From Cladochytrium replicatum (taxonomy: Eukaryota > Chytridiomycota > Chytridiomycetes > Cladochytriales > Cladochytriaceae): 64,000 nt of DNA. Made by a program: the position numbers and the translations under genes. A model generated the notes under the pieces. That model ran no database searches. It saw nothing but the letters and a program-made list of their open reading frames with translations, and was not told where the DNA came from. Location of the stretch: positions 224,455-288,454 of the forward strand of contig JAHLKD010000078.1 of assembly GCA_025526935.1 (NCBI GenBank), in the 5' to 3' direction. Shown here in pieces: positions 42,222-53,697 of this stretch (positions are counted from its first letter, which is position 1; each line of letters begins with the position of its first letter).

Positions 42222-42767
42222 TTATGCATTATCTTTATTTCGAACGGACGACTTTAATTGCATTATCATTGCTTGAAAACATTCAACAGAATTATATATG
42301 TAAATGAAGCTTTGGTCACGATCTGGTTTGAAGGGGTTTGTGTGAGTGTTCGATTCGTTCCAGCGGCTGGTGCTGTGAAAAGAAGAGAGAAAAGAAGTTC
42401 TTTGATTGGAGTAAGCTCGCCAATCCACATCCTGCGTCCCACTGACAAGCATGTGATCCGTTGATAACGTCAAGTGAACGGAGTTTGAAGTATTGGTGAA
42501 CCGAAGGTGAAGTGGTCGTGCTGAATCTGGGGAGAGATGAAGGAGGTTTTCATAGTCCAAAAATAACGGTATCGTCTTCAGTGGTTTCCCCACCTCAAAA
42601 GTCAGCAAGAACTGGGTGTTATACGCGTTGAGCGCCTGTGGATCTGATCTTCCTCCATCCCGGAAGCTTTTCGAAAGTGCTTTTCTTCTTCTTTCCTCCA
42701 AGTACGTGTTATCCTCAGCAATGTCATCAAACGTGTCCTTTTTTGCTATCCTCTCTATGATTGTATT
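42222..42767 (-). CDS. Unidentified gene, 3' exon(s)
   Basis: The minus-strand frame runs from an AG acceptor-like site at 42768-42769 through NTIIERIAKKDTFDDIAEDNTYLEERRRKALSKSF, then NAYNTQFLLTFEVGKPLKTIPLFLDYENLLHLSPDSARPLHLRFTNTSNSVHLTLST. It reads like real, conserved protein, ending at the stop at 42222 (the last ~40 residues may be intron). No ATG lies in this exon (the first possible codon is TTG), so the gene needs an upstream exon between 42770 and about 43050, which I could not place. I do not recognise the family; DNA-clamp-like (Rad9/Rad1/Hus1) was considered but nothing secures it. Its convergent position to the dynein pseudogene gives no functional hint. Confidence 0.45.
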   Translation of the reverse strand, partial: NTIIERIAKKDTFDDIAEDNTYLEERRRKALSKSFRDGGRSDPQALNAYNTQFLLTFEVGKPLKTIPLFLDYENLLHLSPDSARPLHLRFTNTSNSVHLTLSTDHMLVSGTQDVDWRAYSNQRTSFLSSFHSTSRWNESNTHTNPFKPDRDQSFIYIYNSVECFQAMIMQLKSSVRNKDNA

Positions 42768-43049
42768 CTGAATGTAGTACAGCTCTTGCCACCGTGACCC
42801 TCGGTCTGCAGCACGTTGTTTCCTTTGTCTTCTACCTTATGTATTTTTCGCCCGCCTGCGGTGTCTGGACAATCATCGTAATAAACATGGCATACGCAAC
42901 TTTCAATGGAGATTCAACCAACCTTCGACTTCTCTTTCGCCGCTGTTTCTTTATGCAGCAAATCCTCCACGTAAGCATCGTAAATTCACCACCACTTATT
43001 TGAGAAAGTGCCCACTGGCGGCCGCTCCGTGTTGGTTGACCGATCCTAA

Positions 43050-44233
43050 CAAGAAAATCGCTTTTACACACGTGCAGCGACCAAGTGTCCAATGTGACGT
43101 GGGTGCAGTCGAAATCAGTAAACCTCCATCTCTTCATCGCTCTGATTTACAGTTTTGACATCTTCGTGTCAAGGTGCCGAATTTTGTCCGCATCCACTGG
43201 TGGGCAGATTCTGTGGCGGGACATTCGAAAACTATCTGAGCCCACCGAATCTATGTTGTTGGATCCGGAGAAAATGTTACGGCACCGTTTTGGATTTCGA
43301 GACGATCATAGTAGGGCCACAACTAAACCGACGTGCAGTCCTGAAAGAAGAAACGATTTAGCCGACGAAGTTTATGGTCGGAGCAGAGAACGGATCTATT
43401 TTCTTTTGCAACAAGAAAGTAAAGAATCCTGGTAAGAAGATCACACACATCTATCCCGTCCACCATGGCCCCGTTCGCGCATTGCAGGCATGTCACATAC
43501 TGGAAGATGCTGACGAGATTGTGCCTGATCTTGTTTTGTTGTTCAGAGGAACCCATTCTTCCCGAAGAAATTCCTGTCCACTGGGGACTGGACGACAAAG
43601 TTGAGCCTTCTATGCACTCAGAGTGCTCATTCTGTCATCACCAAAAATTTTTCTCTGAAGATGTCCGCTTTCCCATCATGGCCACTAAATATTATTGTAA
43701 CTCGTTACGGATGGGTGCTTGAGCCCTACAGGACCATCCGTCTTTTTCACAGTCATAGCCTGACGGAATCGTGGACGTCTGGGATAACGTACTCAAGCAG
43801 AACGATCCCACTTTAACTACGTGCAATTGCATTGCATAAACGGCCCAAGAGCATGGCAAACTGATCGCTGCAACGGCACGAGATGGATCCACGACGATCC
43901 TGGAACTGTCCGACAGTCTCCTAAAGGTTTAACGCAACGAAAAGCCCACCTTTCACAGGTAAAGCGACATAGCCAGTTGCCAGTTGTAGAATTGCTAACG
44001 TGTAGAATATGGGTAGATGCTTGAAAGGAGGCAAAGAGGGGAAGACGCTGGAGGCTTCTGCCAAGAGAAGCGTATCAAGGCGCAACAGAAAGAGGCCAAT
44101 TCAGCCACGGTTAGACCGACCGGATCAGCACCTGATGGGGCTCACCAAGAGCGCCGAAGACGATCTCTTTCTCGCTATCGAGCAGGCTGGCATCGATGTT
44201 GTTGGGCCCTATGCCAAGGCGGCTGAGAATTAA
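43050..44233 (+). pseudogene. Axonemal outer-arm dynein intermediate chain (DNAI2/ODA6-like), decayed
   Basis: Text of the axonemal WD-repeat intermediate chain is spread over frames. SDQVSNVTWVQSKS lies at about 43078; CRILSASTGGQILWRDIRKLSEPTE at about 43170-43250 (the family's LWWDIRKMSEPTE); FMVGAENGSIFFCNKK..KNPGKKI..YPVHHGPVRALQ at 43370-43487; then, after a GC-AG-like intron, RNPFFPKKFLSTGDWTTK. Downstream are SEDVRFPIMATKYY and PDGIVDVWDNVLKQNDPTLT, then EHGKLIAATARDGSTTILELSDSLLKV, and a C-terminal TKSAEDDLFLAIEQAG. Four stop codons (TGA, TAG, TAA, TAA) fall in the C-terminal frame at 43720-43930, and at least one frame change lies near 43370. These are in-frame relative to conserved text, so they are not introns. 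Intact proteins hold outer-arm dynein to the flagellar axoneme. Confidence 0.85.
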
Positions 44234-44418
44234 TTTATCCTTCAGACCGAGCAACAGCTCGTTGTATCGCGTGTTACTGTTAAGTTAAAGAATGGATATC
44301 GAGTGGGGTTGCATTAGACTGTGAGCGTATATTAAACTCCCACGTTTCCATGTGGTCATATAGAGAAAAGAGCAACACAGACATCGTCTTCCCCAATACA
44401 GACGACACATTTTGGATA

Positions 44419-45381
44419 TCACAGGCTGGTCCACTGTGTGTAACCACCAAGGGCCGAGGTGATGGCCCCGATTAGACCAACATACCCGGACTCGATATTG
44501 ATGTACTCAAGTGCGGAAATTGGGATCAAGCTGTCTAGAGAATCCTGGACCGTGGCGAGAACGAGCTTGCTTCGCTCGCTAGAAAAAAAATCAGAACGAG
44601 AATGGAAGGTGATACAATGAATTGATCAAAGAATACCTCTTTAGAGCCTTGATTGCCTTTACAGAGGTTTCATCCTTAGGGGACTTTTTCAGGCTCTTAC
44701 CCTCGAGCTGCAGCTTGATGGCATTGAGACGGAGCTTGTGGGCATTTCCCAGGATGGCGGTGGCGAGGGCAAGGAGCCAGAACTGGAAACCTCGTTTGTT
44801 GATGTCCTTGATCGAGTCAAACTTGTAAACACCAGCTGTGTGGGCCTGTTCAGGACTTGTTAGCATTAAATTGGTCACAAAGGCTTCATCAGAACATACC
44901 CAGCCCAAGAAGTCGTAGGTGAGCCAAATGGACAGACAGATGTTTTTCACGATGGCTGTGAGACGGGTGATGTCGTCCTTTACCGACAATACCTTCTGAA
45001 TGCCGCGGAGGAACTCCAGTTGCCTACCAGCACTGAGAACTTTATGGAAAAGTTCGCGTGAGAAAGATGACGCGGGAGAAGGAATTGCCGGGTGAGTTGT
45101 CATCATGACGTACGTTTTCGGGTCTGAGCGAGCGAGCTCCCGAGTTTCTGCAAGCGCTCGATAGTATCCTTGTCACCACCACTCTTTTGCAAACGCCATA
45201 CGAGGTAGCGAGCGTAGAATTGTATGAATCGGTATATTCTGTCACGGCCTCAAAGATGGATAATGTCATGCAATGAGCATACAAATGCGGTTCGTTTGTC
45301 TTCGGAGAGATTCATACCCATAGCCGTTGACAAGAACTTGACCGAGTGGTCAGCGGTGGCGATCAGTTGCAACTGTGGCAT
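44419..45381 (-). CDS. PEX11: Peroxisomal membrane protein PEX11
   Basis: Five exons (45381-45318, 45248-45114, 45039-44900, 44845-44637, 44578-44419) join in frame to 235 residues, typical of Pex11. The N-terminal amphipathic part reads DHSVKFLSTAMGRDRIYRFIQFYARYLVWRLQKSGGDKDTIERLQKLGSSLAQTRKLL, the most conserved segment, which binds and curves membranes. It is followed by RQLEFLRGIQKVLS, SIWLTYDFLGWAHTAGVYKFDS, a hydrophobic FWLLALATAILGNAHKL, and a C-terminal span ESGYVGLIGAITSALGGYTQW. Pex11 elongates and divides peroxisomes and takes part in medium-chain fatty acid metabolism. The gene looks intact. The ATG at 45381 gives an N-terminus slightly longer than yeast. Confidence 0.93.
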
Positions 45382-47445
45382 GGATTGCGAAAGACCAGAC
45401 TGAGATCTGCGATGAAGTCACCCGCGCACGTGCTCGAGAGGTTCACAAAATATAGCCAAAACAGAACATACTTTTGTTCAATTTTCCTCTTTTTTTTTGT
45501 AGTATATTTCAACAAATTATGTATAATGAACAGAAGCAAAAGTTTAAAACCTGCTGGATTATGTTCATTATAGGACTTCATTACTACAGTCACTTTAACA
45601 ACCACACACATAACACATTACAACATAACAGACAGACTGGAGATTCTCGATGCATGATGCAGAGAGAACTGTGTTATAATTGTTAAGTCGACAACAATCG
45701 TTCACTTGGGAAGAGAATTTTTTTTCAATGCTTCACTATACCAAAAGGTTTAATCCCACAACCTCCTTACATGCTAATCAGAAAAACCCGCAAAGGGGAG
45801 AAAAAACTGAAGACATGCAAGTCCATAAACACATAAAGAAAATCCAAGATGCTCAGAATCCAGCCCAGATCTCCATATGCAAAATTACCACAAACTGCTG
45901 CCCTATATGCAAAATTACCACAAACTGCTGCCCTATGTCTCCAGCCGTGTGTCGCATTTGGAAAGTAGCACCCCAATGCTTTTATTACTCAGAAGGCGCT
46001 TGCGATACAGCAATCCAGTGCAACGTTATAGATAGCCTGTCTTTTCCAAAGATGGGCAGAACATCCCTGCTATCAATGCTCTCTGCCTGCCTGCCGGTGC
46101 CTGAGCCGCTCCACTGGTTTTGCCCACTGGGGTTGCCATAAACCATCATTGTCAGGGAAGAACATCAACGCATTCTTCTCAGGAAATCTTGCAAATGTTG
46201 CCAACTGTTCTTAAACCCTGTCACTTCGCCAGCCTCTGAATATTGACCATAGCCATAGTGTCATAAGTTTGACGATTGAAACTCACTGAATGTCTCCATG
46301 TGCTGGCTCATGCTGCTACTGTGCGATACCATGCAAAATTGTTCGATACTGTGATGCTGGTTCAAATTACGTAGGTCCATACAAATCCAAATTCGTGTCG
46401 CGTGTTGTGCCTCCTAAAATATGTCCTGTTGCTCCTGAGATCCAAAACTGCCGCCATCCACATATTCACATACCATGATCTGGAAGGAGAGCACAAGTCC
46501 CAGAAATGCCCCCGTCACATCCAAAACTGTGATAATAGGTCCCAATTGCCAGGGCTGTCATCCCCTCCTATGTACGGGTGCAATCAAAACATCATCTTTC
46601 AAATTGTTCAGAGTGTCCCATGCAAATCAATTGTTGTTAACCCTGCAGTGATATGATGGTCAATCCACAGCCCAAATTGAACCAGTCAAAGTGGTGGTCC
46701 AGGTGTTTCTCGATCCGAAGGGACTGAGTACGTAAAATTTGGAATAAGCCCATTTACATTTATTGCTGTCATCTGCGAAGCTATTGTATTGTACAGTTTG
46801 CTCAGGAGCTAAACCTGTCCTCCACTCTGTCTGGACATTTGGACAATTGTTGGAAGAGCAACATGCTGATGATTGTTTGGCTATTTTTCAAATTTTAACC
46901 GCTTTTTTCTCGCAAATCAGGCTTAGTAGAACACAGGATTAGAAGATTTCAGGACTTGCTACATGAACATCTACTTCCACAGTCCTTACATCAGGACAGT
47001 AGTGAATCCAGAATGGCAACTCCAACCGAGCAGGCGAGTGTTCGACGTCAGCGATTTCATATGTATATTTTGCGAGTACCAGTGGATGTAGTAGTGCTTT
47101 TGCATTCATGTATTCCTGTTGATGTATGCATATATATGGAACTAGCTACTCCAGTCTTCTTGAACTTCTGACATTGAGGGGAAATAGTCTTCTATGAGAC
47201 ATCCGGGACAAGCTCATATGTAATCATACATTGCATGAAAGAACTGGCATTTCTAACTATTGTTCATGAAGACAACTTCCTTTACCACATTGGAATCTAG
47301 TAGAGTTTTGCTAGTGATCACGCGTTTGGGAAAGAATGTGATGCTAATCAGTTTGCTGCTGACAATTATATCATACTTGAGTATCTTGTGTTATATTAAT
47401 GCAAAGGTACTATATACTTATTTCTCATAGAGAACATGTCACTGT
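45382..47445. other. Gene-free edge of the repeat island
   Basis: No host gene. The T-rich block at about 45487-45520 followed by AACAAATTATGTATAATG resembles the LINE 3' end at 63669-63715, suggesting another minus-oriented LINE end here, though too short to prove. The rest (46-47.4 kb) has only short frames and looks like old repeats. Confidence 0.4.
45875..45934. repeat. 30-bp tandem duplication (two exact copies)
   Basis: Two identical 30-bp units (each starting ATATGCAAAATTACC and ending CTGCCCT) lie head to tail. Unit length is a multiple of three and a frame runs through, but no protein is recognised there. Confidence 0.9.
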
Positions 47446-47620
47446 TAAGGATCGGCAGGTTTTAGGGTCTTTCGGGTCGGGTCCGGGTCCATTGACCAAA
47501 TGTACTTGACCTGATTGCCGGGTTTTCATGAAAAATTTTCGGGCCGGATCCGGGTCGGGTATCGGGTCCAGTAGCAAAACCCTTCTCAGGTCAAGATTCA
47601 GGCCCGAGTAAAACCCAATT
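47446..47620 (+). repeat. Left GGGTC-rich terminal inverted repeat
   Basis: Pairs with 60018-60189 in inverted orientation, with shared blocks TCGGGTCGGGTCCGGGTCC, ATTGACCAAATGTAC, GCCGGGTTTTCATG and GGTATCGGGTCCAGTAG. Confidence 0.85.
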
Positions 47621-47736
47621 TCATAAACATAACTATTTGGACGAAGCTATCTATCCACTCTATGCATATCTCAGCATCAATGACAACACCATGTGCAACA
47701 CCAGCACCAAGATCAAGGATGCGAACCTCTTCATCT

Positions 47737-48335
47737 TGTTGAACAAAGCTGTGGTCTGGATCCTCAGGTTGTGTGTGTTGCTAATTCACGGGTTAATGTT
47801 TCTAAGAGATGAATAAAGAAGATTGCGAGTCACAAGTACTAGCGCAAGAGAATGCTCCTTGTGTGTATCGCCACAGGCTCCTTAAATAAGTGTACTGTCG
47901 TTTTGGCTTTTCCTTCCGGAAGATCTGGATCGAAGCGATAAGGTTTGACTCTTCTTCTCACAGGCGTAGCGAAGCATAATCATGCTAAGCTGTGCGTGAG
48001 ATCTAGCTCTCCTCAACAGGATTGTTCTCACACATGATTCCCACGAACGCGTTAATCATATGTAAACCTTTGCTGTGATCTGATCCGGGCTTCACTTCTA
48101 CAAGTGGATGATAGAAAAGTAATGACAGTTTACTATACCTATGGCCGCAATAAATATAACCCATGAAGAAATACCCGGAGGTATCCAAACTCGTAATAGA
48201 TCATCATCTATATGCTTTAGTTCAATAGTTAGAAATGTTGCTCAGTGAAGAGTGACATTTCTGTATATCGGGCGTTTGTGTTTTTGTACTATCAATGACT
48301 GGATTGGCCAAGTCCATCAATCGAAATACTTAACA
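47737..48335 (-). repeat. copia 3' LTR (left copy)
   Basis: 599 bp, beginning TGTTGAACAAAGC and ending TTAACA. It is the 3' LTR because the polyprotein is on the minus strand. Confidence 0.95.
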
Positions 48336-48462
48336 CACCCCCTCAGTCATTAGATAGGTACAACCGAGAGTATCACTCAACCGATCATAACTTTCTGTAA
48401 ATGCTGAAGTTGATATTCTATTGAAATAAAGGTGAGTTGTATGGACATCGCCAGCCGGTCGT

Positions 48463-51400
48463 TCAAGATAGTATATTAAGTGAAGACTGACTGACTAGCC
48501 CCAACGAGCCCCTGTGTTTAAGGTATAATTTACTTCCAAGAGGTTTAGTTAAGATGTCCGCGATCATATCAGAAGTATCCATATGGTGTAACTCCTGATG
48601 TTTCTGTTCAACTTGGAGATTCACAAATCTCTCGCGAACGTCCATGTGTTTGGTCCGTTTGTTGTTGAACAGATTGTTTGCGATAGACTCGGTGGATTGA
48701 TTGTCTTGCCATAAACGGAGCGGATTGAACGACGTAATTCCAATACCCGTCATAAGATTTTTCATCCACTTCATCTCACGCGATAGTTCGTTCAGCGCAT
48801 ACAGTTCGGCTTCCGACGACGAGGCTGCAATAGTCTGTTGTCGAATCGACTGCCAACTGATTGCCGCATTAGCGAACATTACCACGTAACCGGTTCGTGA
48901 GTATCTATCTGCATCGCCCGCCCAGTCTGCATCGGCATAACCTTGTGGGTTGTTAGCCGAATCAAACATGTAGAGACCGTCGGGTCTTAGCATCGGAGAC
49001 GTGATACCAGTCCGTGTATAGTGTAAACCATAATCCCAAGTACCGAGTAAATATCGTTTTAATCGATAGAGAGCCTTTGATTCTGACTGTCGAGGATCAA
49101 TCTGATGTTGTGCCAAAATATTGACTGCGTATGAAATATCCGGTCGTGTCTTAGTCGCCACGTACGATATCTTCATTAACATTGATCGAAATTGTGTTGC
49201 CTCGGCATCGGACAGTGTTGGTGTGGTCTCATCAAAGATATATGATTTTGACATCGGTGTTTTGGTCGGTTTGATGTTGGTACCCCATAAATTCGCTTCT
49301 TCGAGAATCTTCTTTACGTACAATGCATTACTAAGGAAATATCCTTCCGTTGTCTGCAATAACTCCATTTTCAGAATCCATTTCGCCTTCGAAGTACTGC
49401 CTACTGTGAACGAAGTTTCCAAATCGGTCTGAAACCGATGATATGCGTTTGGATCTGTGGAAAAATGTAGTATATCATCGACATGAACGGTAGTGTGTTC
49501 GCGGGTATTATTTGTTGGATTGTATCGCCAGAAATGACAGATGTCTGCAATATTCCGCACGAAACCAACACTGAGATATTGTTTCCAAAGAGTTTTGTAC
49601 CATTCTCGAGCTGCCTGGTGTAGACCGTACAGACTTTTGATAAGTCTGCAGACGATGGGTCGATTCTGGAAATCTACTCGTCCGAAACCATGAGGGAGTT
49701 CGACGTAGTTCTCTTCTTCCAGTATCGCATTGAGATATGCACCCTTGATATCAAACTGGAATATGATCATGCCGACTAATGCTGCTAATGCAATCAGAAA
49801 ACGGATCGTGGACGTTTTCGTAACTGGAGAATAGGTTTCATCGAAATCCAATCCTTCAATCTGTGAAAATCCTCGTACGACCCAACGTGCTTTGAATCGA
49901 GTAATATTGCCATGTTCGTCAAGCTTATATGTGAAAACCCATTTGCCCGATAATAAATTCCGTCCATCAGGTAAAAACGTTTCGGCCCAAGTATTGTTGC
50001 CGACCAGTTGTGTAACTTCCTCCTTCATCGCCGCTAACCAGAATGGAGCCTCATCGGATCGTGATAAAGCCTCACGAAGAGTCTTTGGTGCAGTCCGTAT
50101 ATTTCCATTCGCAATTGGTTGTGTTGGATATGAGGAATCGGCCTTCAGGGTCCAATCGATATTAGGAACGGACCGGGTAAACAAGGAATTTTGTTTCCTT
50201 TTGGCGTTCGACAAATTTGCACTTGCTTGACGTTTTCGTTTTCTTGCTGCATATGCTTCGTCGACATCTTCTCCAATGAATTGAAGATCACTTTCGAGTT
50301 GTGCATCATATTCCTCTACAGGAGATACGGAAGACAAATTCGGAGATTCTTCAGTAATGGATTGTGGAGTCGATAAATCAGCATTTGGATCATAATCAGC
50401 ATCGTCTGGGTCATCATCGTCTAGTCCATGTAAATGTTCAACAACATGCATGTCACCGGCTTCTTCTAAGCGGTAATATATGGGGTCGTCGTTTATATCC
50501 TCATCGATTTCTTCGTCTGCAACGGTAGAAATCGGGAAATTGTCTGAGACAAACTCAACAGTCGTCTCTTGCACCCCCTGATCCCCGGTTGGTATTTGAT
50601 CAACATCGAAATATGTCCCGGCCTTCAGTGGATATTGTACCGTAAGATCGTCGAGTAACTGTCGGGTAGGATTATAACCAACAAAAACTCCCTCGTGGAA
50701 CGTAACATGGAAGTATTCGCCTATTGTGTTTGTCCGAAAATTGAGTGCTATGACGATCTTCAGGTCTTCACCCTTGTATCCGAGAAACAGACCTAGTTCA
50801 GACTTGTCTCGGATTCTGTGCGCCAACCTTTGTTCGTGTGAGATCCACAAACTAACGAGTGTTCCAAAGGCGTGGATAGTTGCCAAATCTATCCGCTTGT
50901 CAAGGTAAGCACAGTACGGAATCGCATTCACAGCTGAATGGAAAGTAGCGTTCTTGACGACCGCAGCGTATAGGATGGAGAGTTGCACGAATTGAAGTGT
51001 TCGTGGTAGTCCAGCTTGTAGCAGCATCGCGTCCGACATATACTTGATCGATTGTATATTCCGCTCTGATAGACCATCGAGTTCCTTTACTGACGGAGGA
51101 GCTGGGTGGACGCGGATGCGAGGAATCTTGGTATTGCACCATTGGATCAACCGTTTAGTAATCAATTCTCCTGAATCGGAACGTAGTTCAGCAACGTGTA
51201 ATGGGTGATTGCGATTTTCCACATCAGCGATATGTCGAATCATACTATCCACCGCATCACTCTTTCGATTCAGGAAGTAGATTGTGATGAAACGAGGTTG
51301 TTCGTCGACAATGATCTGCCAATATCTCTTCTTCTGTCCGTCGTAGATTAAACGTACGACATCGGAAAACAGACGGAAAAGTTTCCTCGGAGCTCGACTT

Positions 51401-53646
51401 ATTGTAGAATAAATCGGCTTCTGCTTCAGCTTTGTGCGACTACAGACCAAACAATTCTGCATAATTGATTTGTTGACAAGATTGAATGCATCCGGTTCAA
51501 CCTTGGGCATTTTGATGTTGAGCTTCTCTGCCGTTCGAAAGATCGTCCGTAAGTGGATGTGACCAAACTGCTGGTGTAACTTTGCAAGTTCGTGTACTGT
51601 CACTGGCGATAAGTTGGTGCTCACTCTAACTGTATCTTGAGATGCTCGTTGACATTCATCATCGTTCGTTTGACGAATGTTGTTGTCTGACATTACATCG
51701 AGACCCATCGCGTGAGAAGATCGTACACCGGACGTAAAGTCCATCGACTGATCGAGACCTTCTGCGGATACCGCTACTGCTTTAGCTCGTTGAGCAATCG
51801 CATGCCGCGGTTGGTGAGTTCCGACGGTACTAACATCAGCATAGAGATAGTACAAATCTCTTTCCCGTCGCCCAATAATAACGTGTTCATCCGTATCACC
51901 ATGCGTGAGGATAACCTTGTCTTTGGTGAAACTCACAATGTCCCCGGAGTCTCCAATGATACTACACACTGATGCAAGTGTGTCTTCGAGATCAGGAACA
52001 TAAAGTGCGTTGTGTATTATCTTAATTCGCCCATTGGGTAAAACTACAGATACATCTCCAAAACCACAAACTGGAATTGTATGACTATCCGCTAGTTCCA
52101 CCACGTCCTCGTCATTCGTATACGTCAGCGAACTAAAGGCATGACGATTAGGTGTCATCCAAACAGTTGCGCCTGTATCAAGCAAACCCACACGATCCTT
52201 TGCTTGAACATGTACACGGACAACCTTCTGTGCCGAGTGTGCGTTCACTATCGAAAACATATTTCCGATGTATGTGTCAGCATCTTTATCAACAGAAGTA
52301 GGTTGGGTAAGGTCAAAGATTACCTTCTTGGTCAGCACCGGTTTGGCGGTAGATTCGTCCTCCGACGAATCATCACCTGCATCGCCACGGCTGGCAATGA
52401 ATGCACGAAAATCCGTGTCTAAACAAAGACTCTTTGCAGTGAGATAGCGTTTACACGCCGACTGCTTGTGTCCTCGTTTGCCACAGAAATTGCATGTGAG
52501 ATCTGTCTTCTTTGCAGAAGAAGATGTGGACGACCTGGAGTCCTGCGACTGCCTGGTCCGAGTGGAACTGCTACTCCCACCGCTACTGCCTGAGCCACCC
52601 GAGGCACCCTGCTTACGGCATTGAGCATTGGTGTGAGATGAGTTCGGATGCAAGGTACAAATATCCTCCGACTTCGCAACCTTGGCTTTCGCTTTCGCCT
52701 TCGCTTTCTTCGCCTTTGCCTTCATGGCCTTCTTTGTCCCATTCGGCCCACCGGCATCCATGGTGACGTTGAGTTGGACCAATTGGTTTAGGTCGGTCAA
52801 GATATTTGACACTGTTTCGAAGTAATGCGTTGGCTTTTGGTGGAATGGTCGCGGAGCATTCGGGTTTGCAGCATCAATTGGATCTTGTATTAACGCCGGT
52901 TCCCATTCGGCATACGCAGAAGTGATCATTTTTCCGAGAAAAGGTACGAGGGTCCGTAGTTCAATTGTCTGCATCGTGATTTTTGCGACTAACCGGTTTA
53001 GTAGATCCTTGATTACGAGTTCGTCCGGTAAAGAGTTCAGTTTGAGTTCGAATAACTCAGTGAGGTCGGTCACAAACTGCTGAACGCTTTCTGCCGACTG
53101 ACCGTTCGTACATTTCAGATCTACCAGCCGTTGCTCCCACATAGACGATTCGATCGGAGCTTGACCGCCAGCACTGAAAATTCGGCGAAGTCCATCGACT
53201 TTGCCTTTTGCTGACGCATAAGCTCTGACTCGATTCATGTCGCGTTTTGGGAAACATTTGCATAGAATTCCAACTGCGACGTTATTGTCCGCTTGTTGTG
53301 CACGGTAATCTTGCATCTCAGCACGATATTGCGTACGTAAGTGACTGTTGTGTGTGACGATCGCCAAATGTTCACGTAGTTCTGCTTCCCATTGTGCTCG
53401 TGCTTCGTTAGCAGCTCCGCCAGCAGCTCCGGCGATGACTATCGGACGCTGTGGGCGATTTCCTTCCGCCTCGTAATTCGGACTATCAGGAAGAGCCATT
53501 GGTTCTTGGAGAAGCATAGTGCCAGCGCCGCCACGTAAGTTTGCGTAAGTCTGCACTTGTTCCATGTACAGATCGAAATCCTGCAGCGTTTTACCGGTGA
53601 ATGGCTTCGGCCGCGAAGATGTGGCGTCATTCGATCCTGAACCCAT
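48463..53646 (-). CDS. copia Gag-Pol polyprotein
   Basis: A single intact frame of 1727 residues. The first ATG is at 53646; the codon at 53664 is TTG. Domain order is the copia order: Gag (to ~330); a zinc knuckle CNFCGKRGHKQSACKRY (~390); protease LLDTGATVWM (~500); a GAG-pre-integrase and integrase zinc finger (HQQFGHIHLRTIF...NCLVCSRT) with catalytic core; then reverse transcriptase (WVFTYKLDEHGNITRFKARWVVRGFSQ, FQFDIKGAYLNAIL). The RT active site reads VHVDDIL where most relatives have YVDDM. RNase H follows, with YADADWAGDADRYSRTGYV, SSSEAELYAL and DNQSTESIANN. There are no stops or frameshifts, in contrast to the surrounding transposon. Confidence 0.97.
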   Translation of the reverse strand: MGSGSNDATSSRPKPFTGKTLQDFDLYMEQVQTYANLRGGAGTMLLQEPMALPDSPNYEAEGNRPQRPIVIAGAAGGAANEARAQWEAELREHLAIVTHNSHLRTQYRAEMQDYRAQQADNNVAVGILCKCFPKRDMNRVRAYASAKGKVDGLRRIFSAGGQAPIESSMWEQRLVDLKCTNGQSAESVQQFVTDLTELFELKLNSLPDELVIKDLLNRLVAKITMQTIELRTLVPFLGKMITSAYAEWEPALIQDPIDAANPNAPRPFHQKPTHYFETVSNILTDLNQLVQLNVTMDAGGPNGTKKAMKAKAKKAKAKAKAKVAKSEDICTLHPNSSHTNAQCRKQGASGGSGSSGGSSSSTRTRQSQDSRSSTSSSAKKTDLTCNFCGKRGHKQSACKRYLTAKSLCLDTDFRAFIASRGDAGDDSSEDESTAKPVLTKKVIFDLTQPTSVDKDADTYIGNMFSIVNAHSAQKVVRVHVQAKDRVGLLDTGATVWMTPNRHAFSSLTYTNDEDVVELADSHTIPVCGFGDVSVVLPNGRIKIIHNALYVPDLEDTLASVCSIIGDSGDIVSFTKDKVILTHGDTDEHVIIGRRERDLYYLYADVSTVGTHQPRHAIAQRAKAVAVSAEGLDQSMDFTSGVRSSHAMGLDVMSDNNIRQTNDDECQRASQDTVRVSTNLSPVTVHELAKLHQQFGHIHLRTIFRTAEKLNIKMPKVEPDAFNLVNKSIMQNCLVCSRTKLKQKPIYSTISRAPRKLFRLFSDVVRLIYDGQKKRYWQIIVDEQPRFITIYFLNRKSDAVDSMIRHIADVENRNHPLHVAELRSDSGELITKRLIQWCNTKIPRIRVHPAPPSVKELDGLSERNIQSIKYMSDAMLLQAGLPRTLQFVQLSILYAAVVKNATFHSAVNAIPYCAYLDKRIDLATIHAFGTLVSLWISHEQRLAHRIRDKSELGLFLGYKGEDLKIVIALNFRTNTIGEYFHVTFHEGVFVGYNPTRQLLDDLTVQYPLKAGTYFDVDQIPTGDQGVQETTVEFVSDNFPISTVADEEIDEDINDDPIYYRLEEAGDMHVVEHLHGLDDDDPDDADYDPNADLSTPQSITEESPNLSSVSPVEEYDAQLESDLQFIGEDVDEAYAARKRKRQASANLSNAKRKQNSLFTRSVPNIDWTLKADSSYPTQPIANGNIRTAPKTLREALSRSDEAPFWLAAMKEEVTQLVGNNTWAETFLPDGRNLLSGKWVFTYKLDEHGNITRFKARWVVRGFSQIEGLDFDETYSPVTKTSTIRFLIALAALVGMIIFQFDIKGAYLNAILEEENYVELPHGFGRVDFQNRPIVCRLIKSLYGLHQAAREWYKTLWKQYLSVGFVRNIADICHFWRYNPTNNTREHTTVHVDDILHFSTDPNAYHRFQTDLETSFTVGSTSKAKWILKMELLQTTEGYFLSNALYVKKILEEANLWGTNIKPTKTPMSKSYIFDETTPTLSDAEATQFRSMLMKISYVATKTRPDISYAVNILAQHQIDPRQSESKALYRLKRYLLGTWDYGLHYTRTGITSPMLRPDGLYMFDSANNPQGYADADWAGDADRYSRTGYVVMFANAAISWQSIRQQTIAASSSEAELYALNELSREMKWMKNLMTGIGITSFNPLRLWQDNQSTESIANNLFNNKRTKHMDVRERFVNLQVEQKHQELHHMDTSDMIADILTKPLGSKLYLKHRGSLGLVSQSSLNILS

Positions 53647-53697
53647 CTTGTCGTTGTTGTCCAAAGAAATGTGTTAAGCAACGATTCGTAACTATTG

